DNA of 64,000 bases, from assembly GCF_020379485.1 (NCBI RefSeq), contig NC_063452.1, positions 54,713,377 through 54,777,376 of the forward strand, read 5' to 3'. Within the stretch, counting starts at the first letter, position 1; the number at the start of each line of letters is the position of its first letter. Of this stretch, positions 1-10,390 are shown piece after piece. The notes beneath the pieces were generated by a model that was not told where the DNA came from, ran no database searches, and worked only from the letters and a program-made list of their open reading frames with translations. A program made the translations under genes and the position numbers. The stretch is from Brassica napus. Lineage: Eukaryota > Streptophyta > Magnoliopsida > Brassicales > Brassicaceae.

Positions 1-538
1 GATATATATATAATTGTAAATTAAAATGTATTATATAATTGTTAATATAACATTTTAAAAACATAACAATTTTATTTATTACTTTCAGTAATTATATGTT
101 GTGATTTTAATCGTCTATTATATCATAGTGTAACATATAAACAAATACAATATTTATAACAATTGGACTTATATTATGAAAGCATTATACTAATAATATA
201 TGAATAAATTATTTTTATTTTATTTATATGTTATATAAATTGATTATGATGTGTGACTTTTTTATTTTATTATTTATTACTAATAAGTATTTAATATATT
301 AATACGAAATATATCAAGAAATCTATTTTGGTTAAGATTTGAATAAGAAAATATATTATTTAAATTAGGAAAAGAAATAAAATGTTTAAATCTATTATTT
401 AAATTAAGAAAAGGCAAGCATATGTCAATATAGGTTCAATAAATATTTTTATGGCATTTCAATGTAAATAAATGGTAAAAGTAAGAGGTATTTTTATTTT
501 CTAATTCAATTTTAATAAGACACTTTTAATAATATAGA
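1..538 (-). mobile_element. Possible Helitron 5' end; otherwise anonymous AT-rich DNA
   Basis: Very AT-rich sequence with no credible coding region. Read on the reverse strand from 538 it begins TCTATATTATTAAAAGTG, which resembles the TC-starting 5' ends of Brassicaceae Helitrons. The other end would lie outside the window, so the element cannot be confirmed. Confidence 0.25.
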
Positions 539-599
539 TATTACACAAAATAGTTAACAGATGGTTAGGTGCTTCTTATAGTATTAAATAAAACAATTA

Positions 600-852
600 C
601 TCCCTCCGTTCCCAAAATTAAGATGTTTTAGATTTTTTACTTGTTCCACAAAGATAGATTTTCTATATGTTTAAGGTACTTTTTATACTTTTAAGAAACA
701 TTAAATGAAAATATTTGAATTGATTAAATTTCATTGGTGAAAAGTTATTGAAAAGTGTATAATAAAGTAAAAAAAATTAAATTATAAACATTTATTGAAT
801 TCTTAATAATCGTGAACACTTTAAAAAATTTTACTAAACAGCACAAAGGGAG
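600..852. mobile_element. Stowaway-like MITE (253 bp)
   Basis: The left end is CTCCCTCCGTTCC and the right end reads, on the reverse strand, CTCCCTTTGTGC. Both ends are flanked by TA (598-599 and 853-854). A CTCCCTCCGT terminus with a TA target duplication is the hallmark of Stowaway (Tc1/mariner-related) miniature elements. There is no transposase; the interior is AT-rich. Confidence 0.8.
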
Positions 853-2814
853 TAATATATATGAGACATGAAGTAGTTTAACGTGATTCAGTTTCTTCTG
901 CAAATATGCATTCAAGAGATTCTCCTCCATAACTTATGATTTGTTTTTATCAAAAAACACTTTTGTTGGTCGTCATCTAGTCTTTTTTTTCGTTTTCTCT
1001 GTGACTATTAGATGGAGATAGACACTATATATATAAATATATATATATATATAGACGTGATCAACAGAATATAAAAATAGTAAATAGTTAATAGTTAAAT
1101 ATGGTGCTTGATTGTAGGGTTGTTATTGATGGAAATATTTCTTTTTGATAGAACAAATTGATTTCACTAAAGCAGGTTAGTTAGGATTGAATCATGCCTA
1201 ATATATACGCAAATTATGATGTTGACTTCGCTTAGAACATTCCGATTGTTAAATTTTAAAATTGACTGGACTATCTCCAAAATCTTCCTAATAAGAACAT
1301 TTAAATACAAGTGAATCACGCCGGATATCTTTAGCAAAACGTGAAAAATAAGTTTAAAATTTTATATCCATATTTTATGTTGTTGTCATAGTGAGTGCAT
1401 ATTGTGGAACATTTTTTCACAATTTGCTAAAAAAAATTCCAAACACAATTTGTTAAATATACGACCACTAAATGTTTCGTGTATATTTTTTGTTTGGTAA
1501 GAAAAAAGAAAAGAAAAGAAAAGAAAAAGTATTAGTTATGTGCATCATACTGATGACATTAAAATTTGATACTAATAGCGATTTTATAATGAATTTCTAA
1601 AACGTATTGTATAAAGTATATGATTTTTGATGTAATTTTAATGAAGTCCTAAATAGTTCAGAATGTGGTTACTATATTATGTAAAAAAACATGTATCCGT
1701 AGTGTATATGGGGGAGATGGTTATGAACGATATGGTGGATATATATGTATACTTCATTTAGCTATAATGATGACAATAAAAATTGTACGTTATTATACGA
1801 TGAAGCACAGTATGGAGATATTAAACAGAAATTAATTGTAGGTTCCAATCGGTTGATTTCTTAAAAGGAAAAATAGATAACTATGTTAAATCACTAGATA
1901 TTAATTCAGTGGCATTAGGCTGTAATTATTTAAGAAAATTCAGGGTCAAATCTTATTTGTACTCCAGTTTTAATAGATTAGATATATATATCTAGACACA
2001 TTTATTTTACAAGAATTGTATTATTCATTACTTTTCAACAGGTGATTACGTCGATAACCATTATAAACTTGTTTCTTATAGCGGTTTTTAGCAAAATAAA
2101 AATGTTTTTAGCGATGAAATTATGGATCTTAATGACGGAAGTATACTCTTCAAAACAATGATAGATATTTCCTGACTATTGCAATGAATAATAATTTTAT
2201 AAAATGAAAACTAGTTGTTGTTGAAATGTTGTAAGTTCAATGTACTTGTACGTGACATAACTACGTGCTTAATATGAAAAATGTGAAAAACAAATATGAA
2301 AAATGATGTTTTTTTTCAAAAAAAAAATATATATATGAAAAATGTGGAACAATGACTTTTCTTTTTTTTTCCTTCATGTGCACTTAGCAACTCTAGCTTT
2401 AAAAGATAAGTATATGCACATATAGTCATTTAAATATATACACACATCATACATCAAATAATAAATAGGTTTGGTTTACTTGTTACCAAAGTTGTTGAAC
2501 TAACATATTAAATGTCTAAAAAATCTTGAAGAAGAGTTGTTCTTACTCATGTTAGTCTGTTACAAAAAAAAAAAGAGTTGTTCTTATTATGAATGTGAAA
2601 AAACTTAACCTAAACTTGCTATAAAAATGCATGTTGGTTTTCACATTAATGTCGGGTTCAGCATTACGTGTGTTTCGTTCCTTTCCAAACTATCAGAAGA
2701 AACAACACGTATTATCTAAGTTTACTTTTTACCATTAGACCATACCTCTACTAGTTTACTACCCTTTTTTTCAATCGCATAAATAAACAAAAAATTGGTT
2801 TTTGTTATAAATCA
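853..2814. other. AT-rich intergenic DNA
   Basis: No gene is supported on either strand. Contains a (TA)n run near 1027-1053, a purine-rich GAAAA microsatellite near 1501-1528, and poly-A/T runs near 2300-2370. Codon structure and conserved protein motifs are absent. Confidence 0.6.
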
Positions 2815-3045
2815 TGTGATGGATGTCCATAACCGGCCCGATCTATTAGAGGCCCAATCCGCAGGAGAGAGAGAGAGTCGGCCAAAGAGAGAGACGACTA
2901 CCTTGTGTTTTCCTTTTTCCTTTTTTCTTTGTGTTTATGATTTGTAATCTTTCATTTTATTTATCTTGTAATTCCCTATATAAAGGACACACTTTATAAT
3001 TAATGAAATAAGAACTTACTGATTCAAATCCTAAGTTTTACAACA
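2815..3045 (+). repeat. Copia 5' LTR
   Basis: Begins TGTGATGGATGTCCATAACC and ends TTTTACAACA, followed directly by the PBS-like CGTTATCAGCAC. A TATAAAGG box lies near 2980. The exact left border is uncertain because no second LTR survives for comparison. Confidence 0.6.
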
Positions 3046-3867
3046 CGTTATCAGCACAATAGCCTCTAAAAAACCTTAAAGCTAAAAACCAGAAATCGAA
3101 AACCCTAATCCTACCCGACGAACCCTAACCCGATCGCGTCTCTTGTTCCTGCAAGCGTTCCCGTCTCAGCTTCATCCGATCAGCTCCAGCCCCAAGGCGT
3201 TCCTGGTCATAGACGAACTCAGCCTCAGCTCTTGACCAGGACAGTTCGCGATCCGACAGCAACAGCTCCCGTTCGACGATCAGCCGTTCGCGATCCGACA
3301 GCAAACAGCTCGTGTCCAGCTCGCGTATAGATCGTTCCCGTTCGTGTTGCAGCTCGAGGTTCATTCTTTGGTGGTCCGGTTCATCAAACAACTAAGCTAA
3401 AGGTAATTCGAATTCTAAGAACATATGAATCGAATTGGGTTGATTGATAAAGAATGAAACCATAAAATATAATCTTTATGATAAAAGCCATAGGATAATA
3501 GATCAAACCCTAATGAGTAAATCGAAGCTCTAAAAGTTCGATCCCCAAACCCTAAAATCGAGATTGATCTATTGATCAATTAAAATCAAAGTTTTAATGG
3601 TTTTGAATCTCAAATCAAACCCCTTTGATCTAAGATCAAATCGAAACCCTAAAACCCCAATTTGAAAGAATCGGTTTTGATTGTTTAAATTTGAATATTG
3701 ATTGATTGATTTGATCACCTAGAACTGTTTCTAAAGATTGTTTAAACTCGAATCTGAATAAATTAAGATTGTTTGGCTTGTTTAAATTGAAACCCTAATA
3801 ACCTAGTCTAGATTGTTTTAAAATCGAATCTGAAACTACATGCTAGGTTAATTGTTCTAGATCATAC

Positions 3868-4195
3868 CTCGTGGCCATGTGGCCTTGTTGCATTCATACC
3901 CTAATTGATCACAATTGATTGATTGCAAATTACACTTAGAACATTATTCTAGGAATGGTATTGAATTAAAATCAAGTAGCCGTGTGGCTTGTTCTTTTGC
4001 TTGGCCAAGAGTTTTGTTTGTATTGATTGCATCGTATGAACTGATAGAAACAATATATGTTAGGATTGCAATTACATGATAAACTAAATGTATAAGATTG
4101 AACCAATTGCATCCATAGCCGTGTGGCTTACCTTGCATACATAGCTGTGTGGCTTAACTTGGCCGTAAGGCATAGATCTTGGCCGTGAGATTTGA
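3868..4195 (+). repeat. Short interspersed motif in Copia leader
   Basis: The leader upstream of gag carries degenerate copies of GCCGTGTGGCTT and relatives (near 3870, 3978, 4118 and 4142, with shorter GGCCGT variants near 4160 and 4180). No protein product is suggested. It may be a structured leader or an old tandem array. Confidence 0.5.
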
Positions 4196-4279
4196 TTGAT
4201 TGTTTAAACTTAAAACCTGTTCGTTTAAAACATTGAAACTATTCCTAAAAGATCTAAAAATATTAATCTATGATTTCAG

Positions 4280-5305
4280 ATGTCGAAAATCAACAACCTT
4301 GATTTTGCTGCCCTAAATCTCTCTGGAGATAATTACCTTCAGTGGGCGCTTGATGCTAAGATCATCCTGAAATCCAAGGGACTCAGTGAATGTATCACCA
4401 AGAACAATAATGCTAATGAGAAAGATCGATACAGAGCCATCTTGATCATTCGTCATCATCTAGCTGAGAGTCTCAAGGATCAGTATCTAACCATTGAGAA
4501 TCCACTAGATCTTTGGACAGAATTGAAATCTAGATATGATCACTAGAGAACGGTGATCTTACCAAAAGCTCGGTTTGATTGGACAAATCTTAGGATCCAA
4601 GACTATAAGTCTGTGGACGAGTATAACTCTGCACTATTTAAGATTGTTTTTAAATTGAAACTGTGTGGTGAAAGTATTACGGATCAGGATATGCTTGAGA
4701 AAACCGTTTCCACTTTCCATGCAAGCAATGTGCTGTTGCAACAACAGTACCGTGAGAAAGGTTTCAAGACCTATGCTAATCTTATTTCTTGTCTCTTGCT
4801 CGCTGAGCAGAACAATGAAATATTGATGAGAAACAGTCAGATGAGACCTCTTGGATCAGCTCCACTACCTGAAGCACACACGACAGAGGACAATAAAGAA
4901 TACAACCACGTCCAAGGAAAAGGCCATCATGGCCGTGGTCGAGGAAAGTGGAACGGACGTGGACGTGGCCGAAGCTCCTTTGGCCGCGGGCGAGGGAATT
5001 AACATGGTAGAGACCATGGGCGTGACCGTGGCTCATTTGGAAGAGGTCATGGTCGCGGCCGTGGATCTTCATTCAAACCCCAACACTCGACCAAATCAGA
5101 TAAATCCGTGTGCCATAGGTGTGGAATGAGTAATCATTGGGCTAAGACTTGTAGGACTCCCAAGCATCTAGTTGACCTCTATCAAGGGAGTTTGAAAGGG
5201 AAGAATCCAGAAGCCCATATGACCTATCAAGATGATGAACATAACTTCGATCATGAAAAGGACGATCTTATGGACTATGAAACTTCAGATTGTCTTAAAG
5301 ACTGA
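4280..5305 (+). pseudogene. Copia gag (two in-frame stops)
   Basis: Encodes the capsid/nucleocapsid precursor that packages element RNA in virus-like particles. The start MSKINNLDFAALNLSGDNY is typical of plant Copia gag (UBN2-like). An Arg/Gly-rich stretch at 4915-5075 is followed by a CX2CX4HX4C zinc knuckle (C-H-R-C-G-M...H...C) encoded at 5108-5152. One frame runs through the region but is cut by TAG at 4544-4546 and TAA at 5000-5002. Its natural end is TGA at 5303-5305. Length about 340 codons, normal for the family. Confidence 0.85.
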
Positions 5306-5460
5306 AGATTGATTTAGACATTTGTAATCTAAATTTTGGTGTTCTTTGATTTGGTGTTTTTCATTTCTATGTTGTCATTCCTTTGAACTTAAAACTTAAT
5401 AATAAATGAATGGATTTTATATATGAAGTGTCTAAGTAACATCCTTTTGAATCTTGTTTT
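5306..5460 (+). other. T-rich spacer between Copia gag and pol, intron-like
   Basis: Gag ends in TGA and the protease frame resumes about 150 nt later, in the same frame. The intervening stretch is strongly T-rich and ends TTGAATCTTGTTTTAG just before ATGAACGAGAAC. This resembles a 3' splice site. A clear matching donor was not identified, so splicing is only a suggestion. Confidence 0.4.
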
Positions 5461-7210
5461 AGAAATGAACGAGAACAAAGATGTACTCGTTGTGGACAGT
5501 GGGTCAAGCCACACGATCTTAAAAGACAAGAGATACTTCATAAACCTAACTCTAAAAAACTCCAACATCTCCACCATTGCGGGTATAGCTAGTCTCATAG
5601 AGGGTCACTGCCAGGCCAACATCATGTTGCCTATGGGTACACATCTTGAGATATCAGTTGCCTTGTATTCACCCAAATCTAAGAGAAGTCTATTAAGCTT
5701 TAAAGACATTCGAATGAATGCCTTTCATATTGAAACCACGGGCGAAGGAAACAAAGAATCCCTTCAGATCATTGAAATCGTCCATGGCAATAAGAAAGTT
5801 TTAGAATCCATACCCGCACTATCTACTGGTCTTTACTATGCTAAAGTCAGTATGATCGAGGCCAATGCCACTTTTAATAAAGAGGCAATCGACAACTTCA
5901 CTTTATGGCACGATCGGCTTGGCCATCCCGGTTCGACCATGATGCGTAAACTGATCCTGAACACTAACGGCCATACCCTTAAAGAGAAACAAATTATCCC
6001 TAAGCACCTATCGTGTGTTGCTTATTCCCAAGGGAAACTCATTTCTAGGCCATCACCAGTTAAAGTCACTAAGGAAATGATAAACTTTCTGGAAAGAATT
6101 CAAGGAGACATCTGTGGACCAATTCACCCACCTAGTGGGACATTTCGATTTTCATGGTCCTCATAGATGAGTCCACTAGATGGTCGCATGTCTGTCTCCT
6201 CTCAACAAGAAACTTGGCATTTTCCAGGTTACTTGCTCAGATAATTCGATTACGAGCTTATTTTCCAGATTTTCCTTTGAAGACTATACGTCTTGACAAT
6301 GCTGGTGAGTTTACTTCCCAAGCATTTAATGATTAATGTATGTCCATGGGGGTAACTGTGGAACACTCCATGGCACATGTACTTACACATAACGGCTTAG
6401 CCGAATCATTTATAAAACGCATACAACTCATTGCTAGACCGTTGCTTATGAAATCAAAGATGCCGGTTTCTGCATGGGGAGATGCCGTCCTTCACGCAGC
6501 CGAGCTCATACGCATCAGGCCATCTAGTGAACATAAGTATTCCCCATCACAATTGCTTACGGGTAATGAGCCAGACATTTCCCATCTTAAGACATTCGGT
6601 TGTGTCGTTTATGTTCCAATTGCTCCACCACAAAGAACAAAGATGGACCTCAAAGGAGGATGAGGATATATGTTGGATTTGATTCTCCCACCATTATAAA
6701 GTATCTTGAGCCAACTACAGGTGATTTATTTAAGGCCAGATACGCGGATTGTCATTTCAATGAATCCGAACTTCCAACATTAGGGGGAGATAGCAGTAAA
6801 ATGGTAAAAGAAATTTCATGGAATCAAACATCCATATCTTGGCAAGATCCTCGAACTCAAGAATGTGATCTAGAAGTTCAAAAGATCTTACATTTACAAA
6901 AGCTAGCTAATCAATTGTCAGATTCCTTTGCTGACCCGAAAAGTGTGACTAAGTCATACATACCAGCTGCTAATGCACCAATAAGAATTGATGTTCAAGA
7001 GGGACACAATCAAGTTGCTACAGTGTGTAGACAACGTATGAAACATGGTAGACCAATAGGTTCCAAAGATAAGAACCCTCAGAAAACAAAGAAAGGCGCA
7101 GAAAATGAAACCGAGGTTGATAAGATACCAGACATGGTCGCGGCCGATCCAGCCCGTAATGTGGCCGCACCCGACTCTCCGGGTTTAGACATAACCGGAC
7201 CTGATGCCAT
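5423..7210 (+). pseudogene. Copia pol 5' part: protease and integrase
   Basis: Protease is recognised by the D-S-G-S-S-H active-site motif near 5491. Next comes the GAG-pre-integrase region with LWHDRLGHPG near 5902. Integrase catalytic residues are visible: D in GDICGP near 6107, D in LDNAGEF near 6295 and E in HNGLAES near 6389. The frame changes near 6150 and again near 6650, and a TAA stop interrupts at 6334-6336. The hinge after integrase (APDSPGLDITGPDAI) is present, but RT and RNase H are gone. Damage of this kind means no functional polyprotein can be made. Confidence 0.85.
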
Positions 7211-7341
7211 TAATGCTAAACTGCTTCAGGCTGATGCTGACGTCACCCTCATCGACCAGTAAGTTTTTTTTCTTTCAGTTTCTTAACCTCAGATCATCTT
7301 CAGGAGCTCTAATTTTTTTTGAAAAACTATGATCAAATCAG

Positions 7342-7598
7342 GAAGGAGTACTTTGAGATCACATGGGCGAGCTTGAGATCCATGGTGGAGCCATCGTTTG
7401 CGGAAAGAACAGTTATCAACCACAGGAACTACTTGAAAATCGGCCGTGTCGTTACTTCTCCGGCGGTCAACATCACGGAGAGTGACGTAACGACTAAAGA
7501 CGGAGCTGTGATTGGATATGATTATCTAGTGATCGCTACGGGTCACAACGACTTGTTCCCCAAAACCAGACAAGAGAAGCTCTCACAGTACCAAGCAG
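7342..7598 (+). pseudogene. AIF-like gene, exon 2
   Basis: Begins G-AAG-GAG-TAC after the acceptor AAATCAG and ends CAA-GCA-G before the donor GTAATT. With the preceding exon it restores D-Q-K-E-Y-F-E. Contains the YDYLVIATG segment typical of the pyridine nucleotide-disulphide oxidoreductase fold. The exon itself is open. Confidence 0.85.
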
Positions 7599-7863
7599 GT
7601 AATTAATGGCATGAATCCTTATGCTCGTAAGAAACTTAAGTCACAAGCTAGGTTTTGTCCGGGTCCTATCTTGGTCAAAGCCGAATGAAACATTGGCCTC
7701 TGGTCCCCTAATTTTTTTTAAAAAATACATAGACAAAAATTTTCAAATTTGTAATTTTTTTTTATTAAAATCGTTAATAAATTATAAATTACCTATGACC
7801 TCCAAAATCTCAGGACATACAACTGTTTTGTCTCTAGCAACAACTGATCTAGTTTTGTTGCAG

Positions 7864-8235
7864 AATATGAGAAGATCATATCTTCTCAATCAGTTCTAAT
7901 TATTGGTGGAGGACCGTCAGGCGTGGAGCTAGCTGCAGAGATAGCAGTTGACTTTCCGGAGAAGAAAGTCACGTTGGTGCACAAAGGACCACGGTTACTC
8001 GAGTTTGTCGGAGAAAAAGCTGCTGACAAAGCGTTTGACTGGTTAGAATCAAAGAAAGTGGAAGTGGTATTGAACCAGTCCGTGGATTTAAGTTCAGCTT
8101 CAGACGGAAACAAAACATACCGGACCTCAGGAGGAGAAACTATACACGCAGATTGTCATTACCTCTGTGTTGGGAAGCAGATTGTCATTACCTCTGTGTT
8201 GGGAAGCCTCTTGCCTCTCAATGGCTCAATGGGAC
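7864..8235 (+). pseudogene. AIF-like gene, exon 3 (5' part)
   Basis: Starts after TTGTTGCAG and encodes VLIIGGGPSGVELAAEIA, an NAD(P)-binding Rossmann motif. A perfect 29-bp tandem duplication at 8150-8207 shifts the frame. The exon is cut at the GGGAC target site (8231-8235) of Gypsy element 1. Confidence 0.85.
8150..8207 (+). repeat. 29-bp perfect tandem duplication in AIF-like exon 3
   Basis: The sequence beginning AGATTGTCATTACCTCTGTG occurs twice head to tail with a 29-nt period. As 29 is not a multiple of three, it disrupts the reading frame. Confidence 0.9.
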
Positions 8236-8746
8236 TGTAGAGGATGGATTTGACCACCCCACAAGGCCCGAAGAATAGAAAGGCCTGGCCCGGACTAGGT
8301 AGAGCGACGGCTCGATCGGTCGGCTCAAGAGTCAGGTCTCTCGGCTTGACTCTTGGATACTTTTAGTCGATCATCGTCGACTTAAGTATAGTCGGCTCAG
8401 CGGCTGCTCGGACGCCTATGGGCTTTTCGGCCCAGCAGAGGAGGCCGACCAAGATAGCGTAAATTAGGTCAAGGACGAAACATCAGGACGACTATATAAG
8501 GGAAAGGGGAAACAACGAGAGAAGGATCCGAAAACAATTGACTAAGACTTGGCGGCTAGATTAGGGTTTTCACCTTTGCTTCATCTCGCCGTTAGTTGTA
8601 CTTTTCCGGTAGCTCATCGAGCCACCGACTTCCTCTCTGTCGCATTCTCTTTATTTCTCTTGTAACCGACTGAACGTTTTCCCGACCATAAATAAGACGT
8701 CTTTGTTAAACCCACATCTTCTTTATTACCGTTTTCTGATCAAACA
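8236..8746 (+). repeat. 5' LTR of Gypsy element 1
   Basis: Begins TGTAGAGGATGG and ends CGATCAAACA or close variant (here TGATCAAACA), followed by the primer-binding site. A TATATAAGG box at about 8493-8501 marks the probable promoter. Confidence 0.92.
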
Positions 8747-8767
8747 GTTGGCGCCCACCGTGGGGCC
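8747..8767 (+). promoter_or_regulatory. Primer-binding site of element 1
   Basis: TTGGCGCCCACCGTGGGGCC directly follows the 5' LTR, the position where a tRNA 3' end primes minus-strand synthesis. Element 2 has the same start. I cannot name the tRNA with confidence. Confidence 0.75.
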
Positions 8768-8790
8768 ACTAGCAAAGTAACGTCAGCACT

Positions 8791-10390
8791 ATGGTTGTTA
8801 GCAACGAGCGTTCTTCGTCAGGCGAGGAGCGCGAAGCTCTCGAGGCGACGCCGGCTCCAGAAGTGACACCTACGCCTACGTCTATGGAAACTATCCTGGC
8901 ACGCCTCGGCCTACAAGAAGCGGCGCAGAAGGCAGCAGTTGACCAAATCACGGCGATAGCAAAGATCCTTTCTCCTATCGCTGCAAACGCCGAAGCTTCA
9001 ACGGCGCAGTACCGTCGACACCTGTTCGCCACAGAACGAACCACCAACGTAGCACCTACGCGGGACAACGATAACCAAAGCGCCGGTAACGATATCAACG
9101 TGCACACCGCAAGCGAACTAGCCGCGTTGAAACAGTCGGTCCTCGACATCAATTCGAAGATCCACCAGGTGACGACGTCCGCGCCCCAAATCGAGCATGT
9201 ACTCGCGGAATCTCTTCGTACACCCTTCACGCAAAAGGTTACCGGCGTGCGGCTCCAGAAGATGGAGAAACTACGTCTTCCAACCTTCAAAGGTCTCTCC
9301 GCAAACCTGACTGACGAAGACAAAGATGCCGGCGATGGCAACTTTTCTTTGAAACCCTGGAAGGACCGGCCCTTACTTGGTTCACCGGCCTCAGAGAAAA
9401 CTCTGTCGACTGTTTCCATGACCTCTCAACGGCTTTCCTTAAGAATTATATCATGTTCACCAACCAGGAAGCGACCGTGTCAGATTTGTGGAACCTCACT
9501 CACGCCAGCGACCAAAGCCTCCGCGACTTCATGGAGAAGTTCAAAGCTATTGTCTCGAAGATTGATATTCCCGACCATATCGCCGTCGAATCTTTGATGA
9601 ACACCTTGCACGTCGACTCCGCATTCCGTCAGGATCTCTACCGATACCCGACAAAATCTGTCTCCGACGCCATCGCTCGCTCGCACAACTTTATCCGCAT
9701 GGAAGAAGACACCAGAGCAAAGTTCGCAAAAGAAGCAGCGGCAAAACAGCGACCCGCCCGAACAAACGACACCCGCCCCGAGCCCCGCCAGCACTCCTCC
9801 GGTGGAAATACCACTCAGAAGCGAGGATACATTAGCTCGGTCGGTGATGAGGAATCTCCAAAATCAGCAGCCATCACGCGAGAGAAAGGCTGGAACCACT
9901 GGGATCGAGACTCCGCTCCGAAGCAGTCAAGCTCATCCGAACCAGCGAGTTCAAACTCCGAGGAGCCAAAAAAATGGTGCCTCTACCACAAAAGGGATTC
10001 CCATGATACGAAGGAATGCAAGGTCCTCATCGGGCAATTTTTCGACGGGATCACTAATGGGACAATCCAAATGCCCACCTCTCCTACGACACCGAAAAAC
10101 ACCAAAAGCTGGAGTAAGAAAACCGCCACTGTAAAGATGCAGCAACAGGCTTCCCTTGTCAACTCCGTCAGTAAACCACTCCACAAGATATACCCCCAAA
10201 GGGAGGAAGTTCGCGAAGTCGCAATCGATGAGTCCGACCCGACGAAAACAATCCGAGTCGGCGTCTACCTGTCCGACGACATATGTTCAAGGATCATCTC
10301 TTTCATAAAAGACAACGCCTCGACGTTCGCCTGGAAGACTTCCGACATGAAGGGGATCGACCCCGCAGTTACCTCTGACAGAAGCGACGA
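8791..10390 (+). pseudogene. Gypsy element 1 gag (frameshifted)
   Basis: Capsid/nucleocapsid precursor. ATG at 8791 follows the PBS closely. The N-terminal half aligns with the intact gag of element 2 (shared features: IHQV/IHHV before a T-x-R-x-PFTQ block, EKLRLPTFKG). After LPTFKG near 9293 about 20 codons are missing, and a frameshift follows near 9340. The rest (FLKNYIM, DLWNLTH, RDFMEKFK) is in another frame. A zinc-knuckle variant C-X2-H-X4-H-X4-C is encoded near 9976-10020. Downstream of the Lys/Ser-rich tail the sequence jumps to the region just before RT, so the whole protease segment is deleted. Confidence 0.85.

Larger units (their letters stand above)
2815..7210 (+). mobile_element. 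Truncated Ty1/Copia retrotransposon
   Basis: Order seen: 5' LTR, a PBS-like sequence CGTTATCAGCAC, a 1.2 kb leader, gag, protease and integrase. Reverse transcriptase, RNase H and the 3' LTR are missing. The element stops abruptly near 7210, where the sequence continues directly into the first-exon remnant of an AIF-like gene. In-frame stops and frameshifts show it is dead. The protease-integrase order before the missing RT identifies it as Copia rather than Gypsy. Confidence 0.85.

Noticed and set aside
3125..3391. Reverse-strand open frame in the Copia leader
   Set aside because: Low-complexity Arg/Glu/Leu composition caused by a repeated CGATCCGACAGC-type sequence; no domain, and it lies in a retroelement leader.
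4782..5072. Reverse-strand open frame across the Copia Arg/Gly region
   Set aside because: Mirror image of the RGRG repeat of gag; the His/Gly-rich product is an artefact of the codon pattern.
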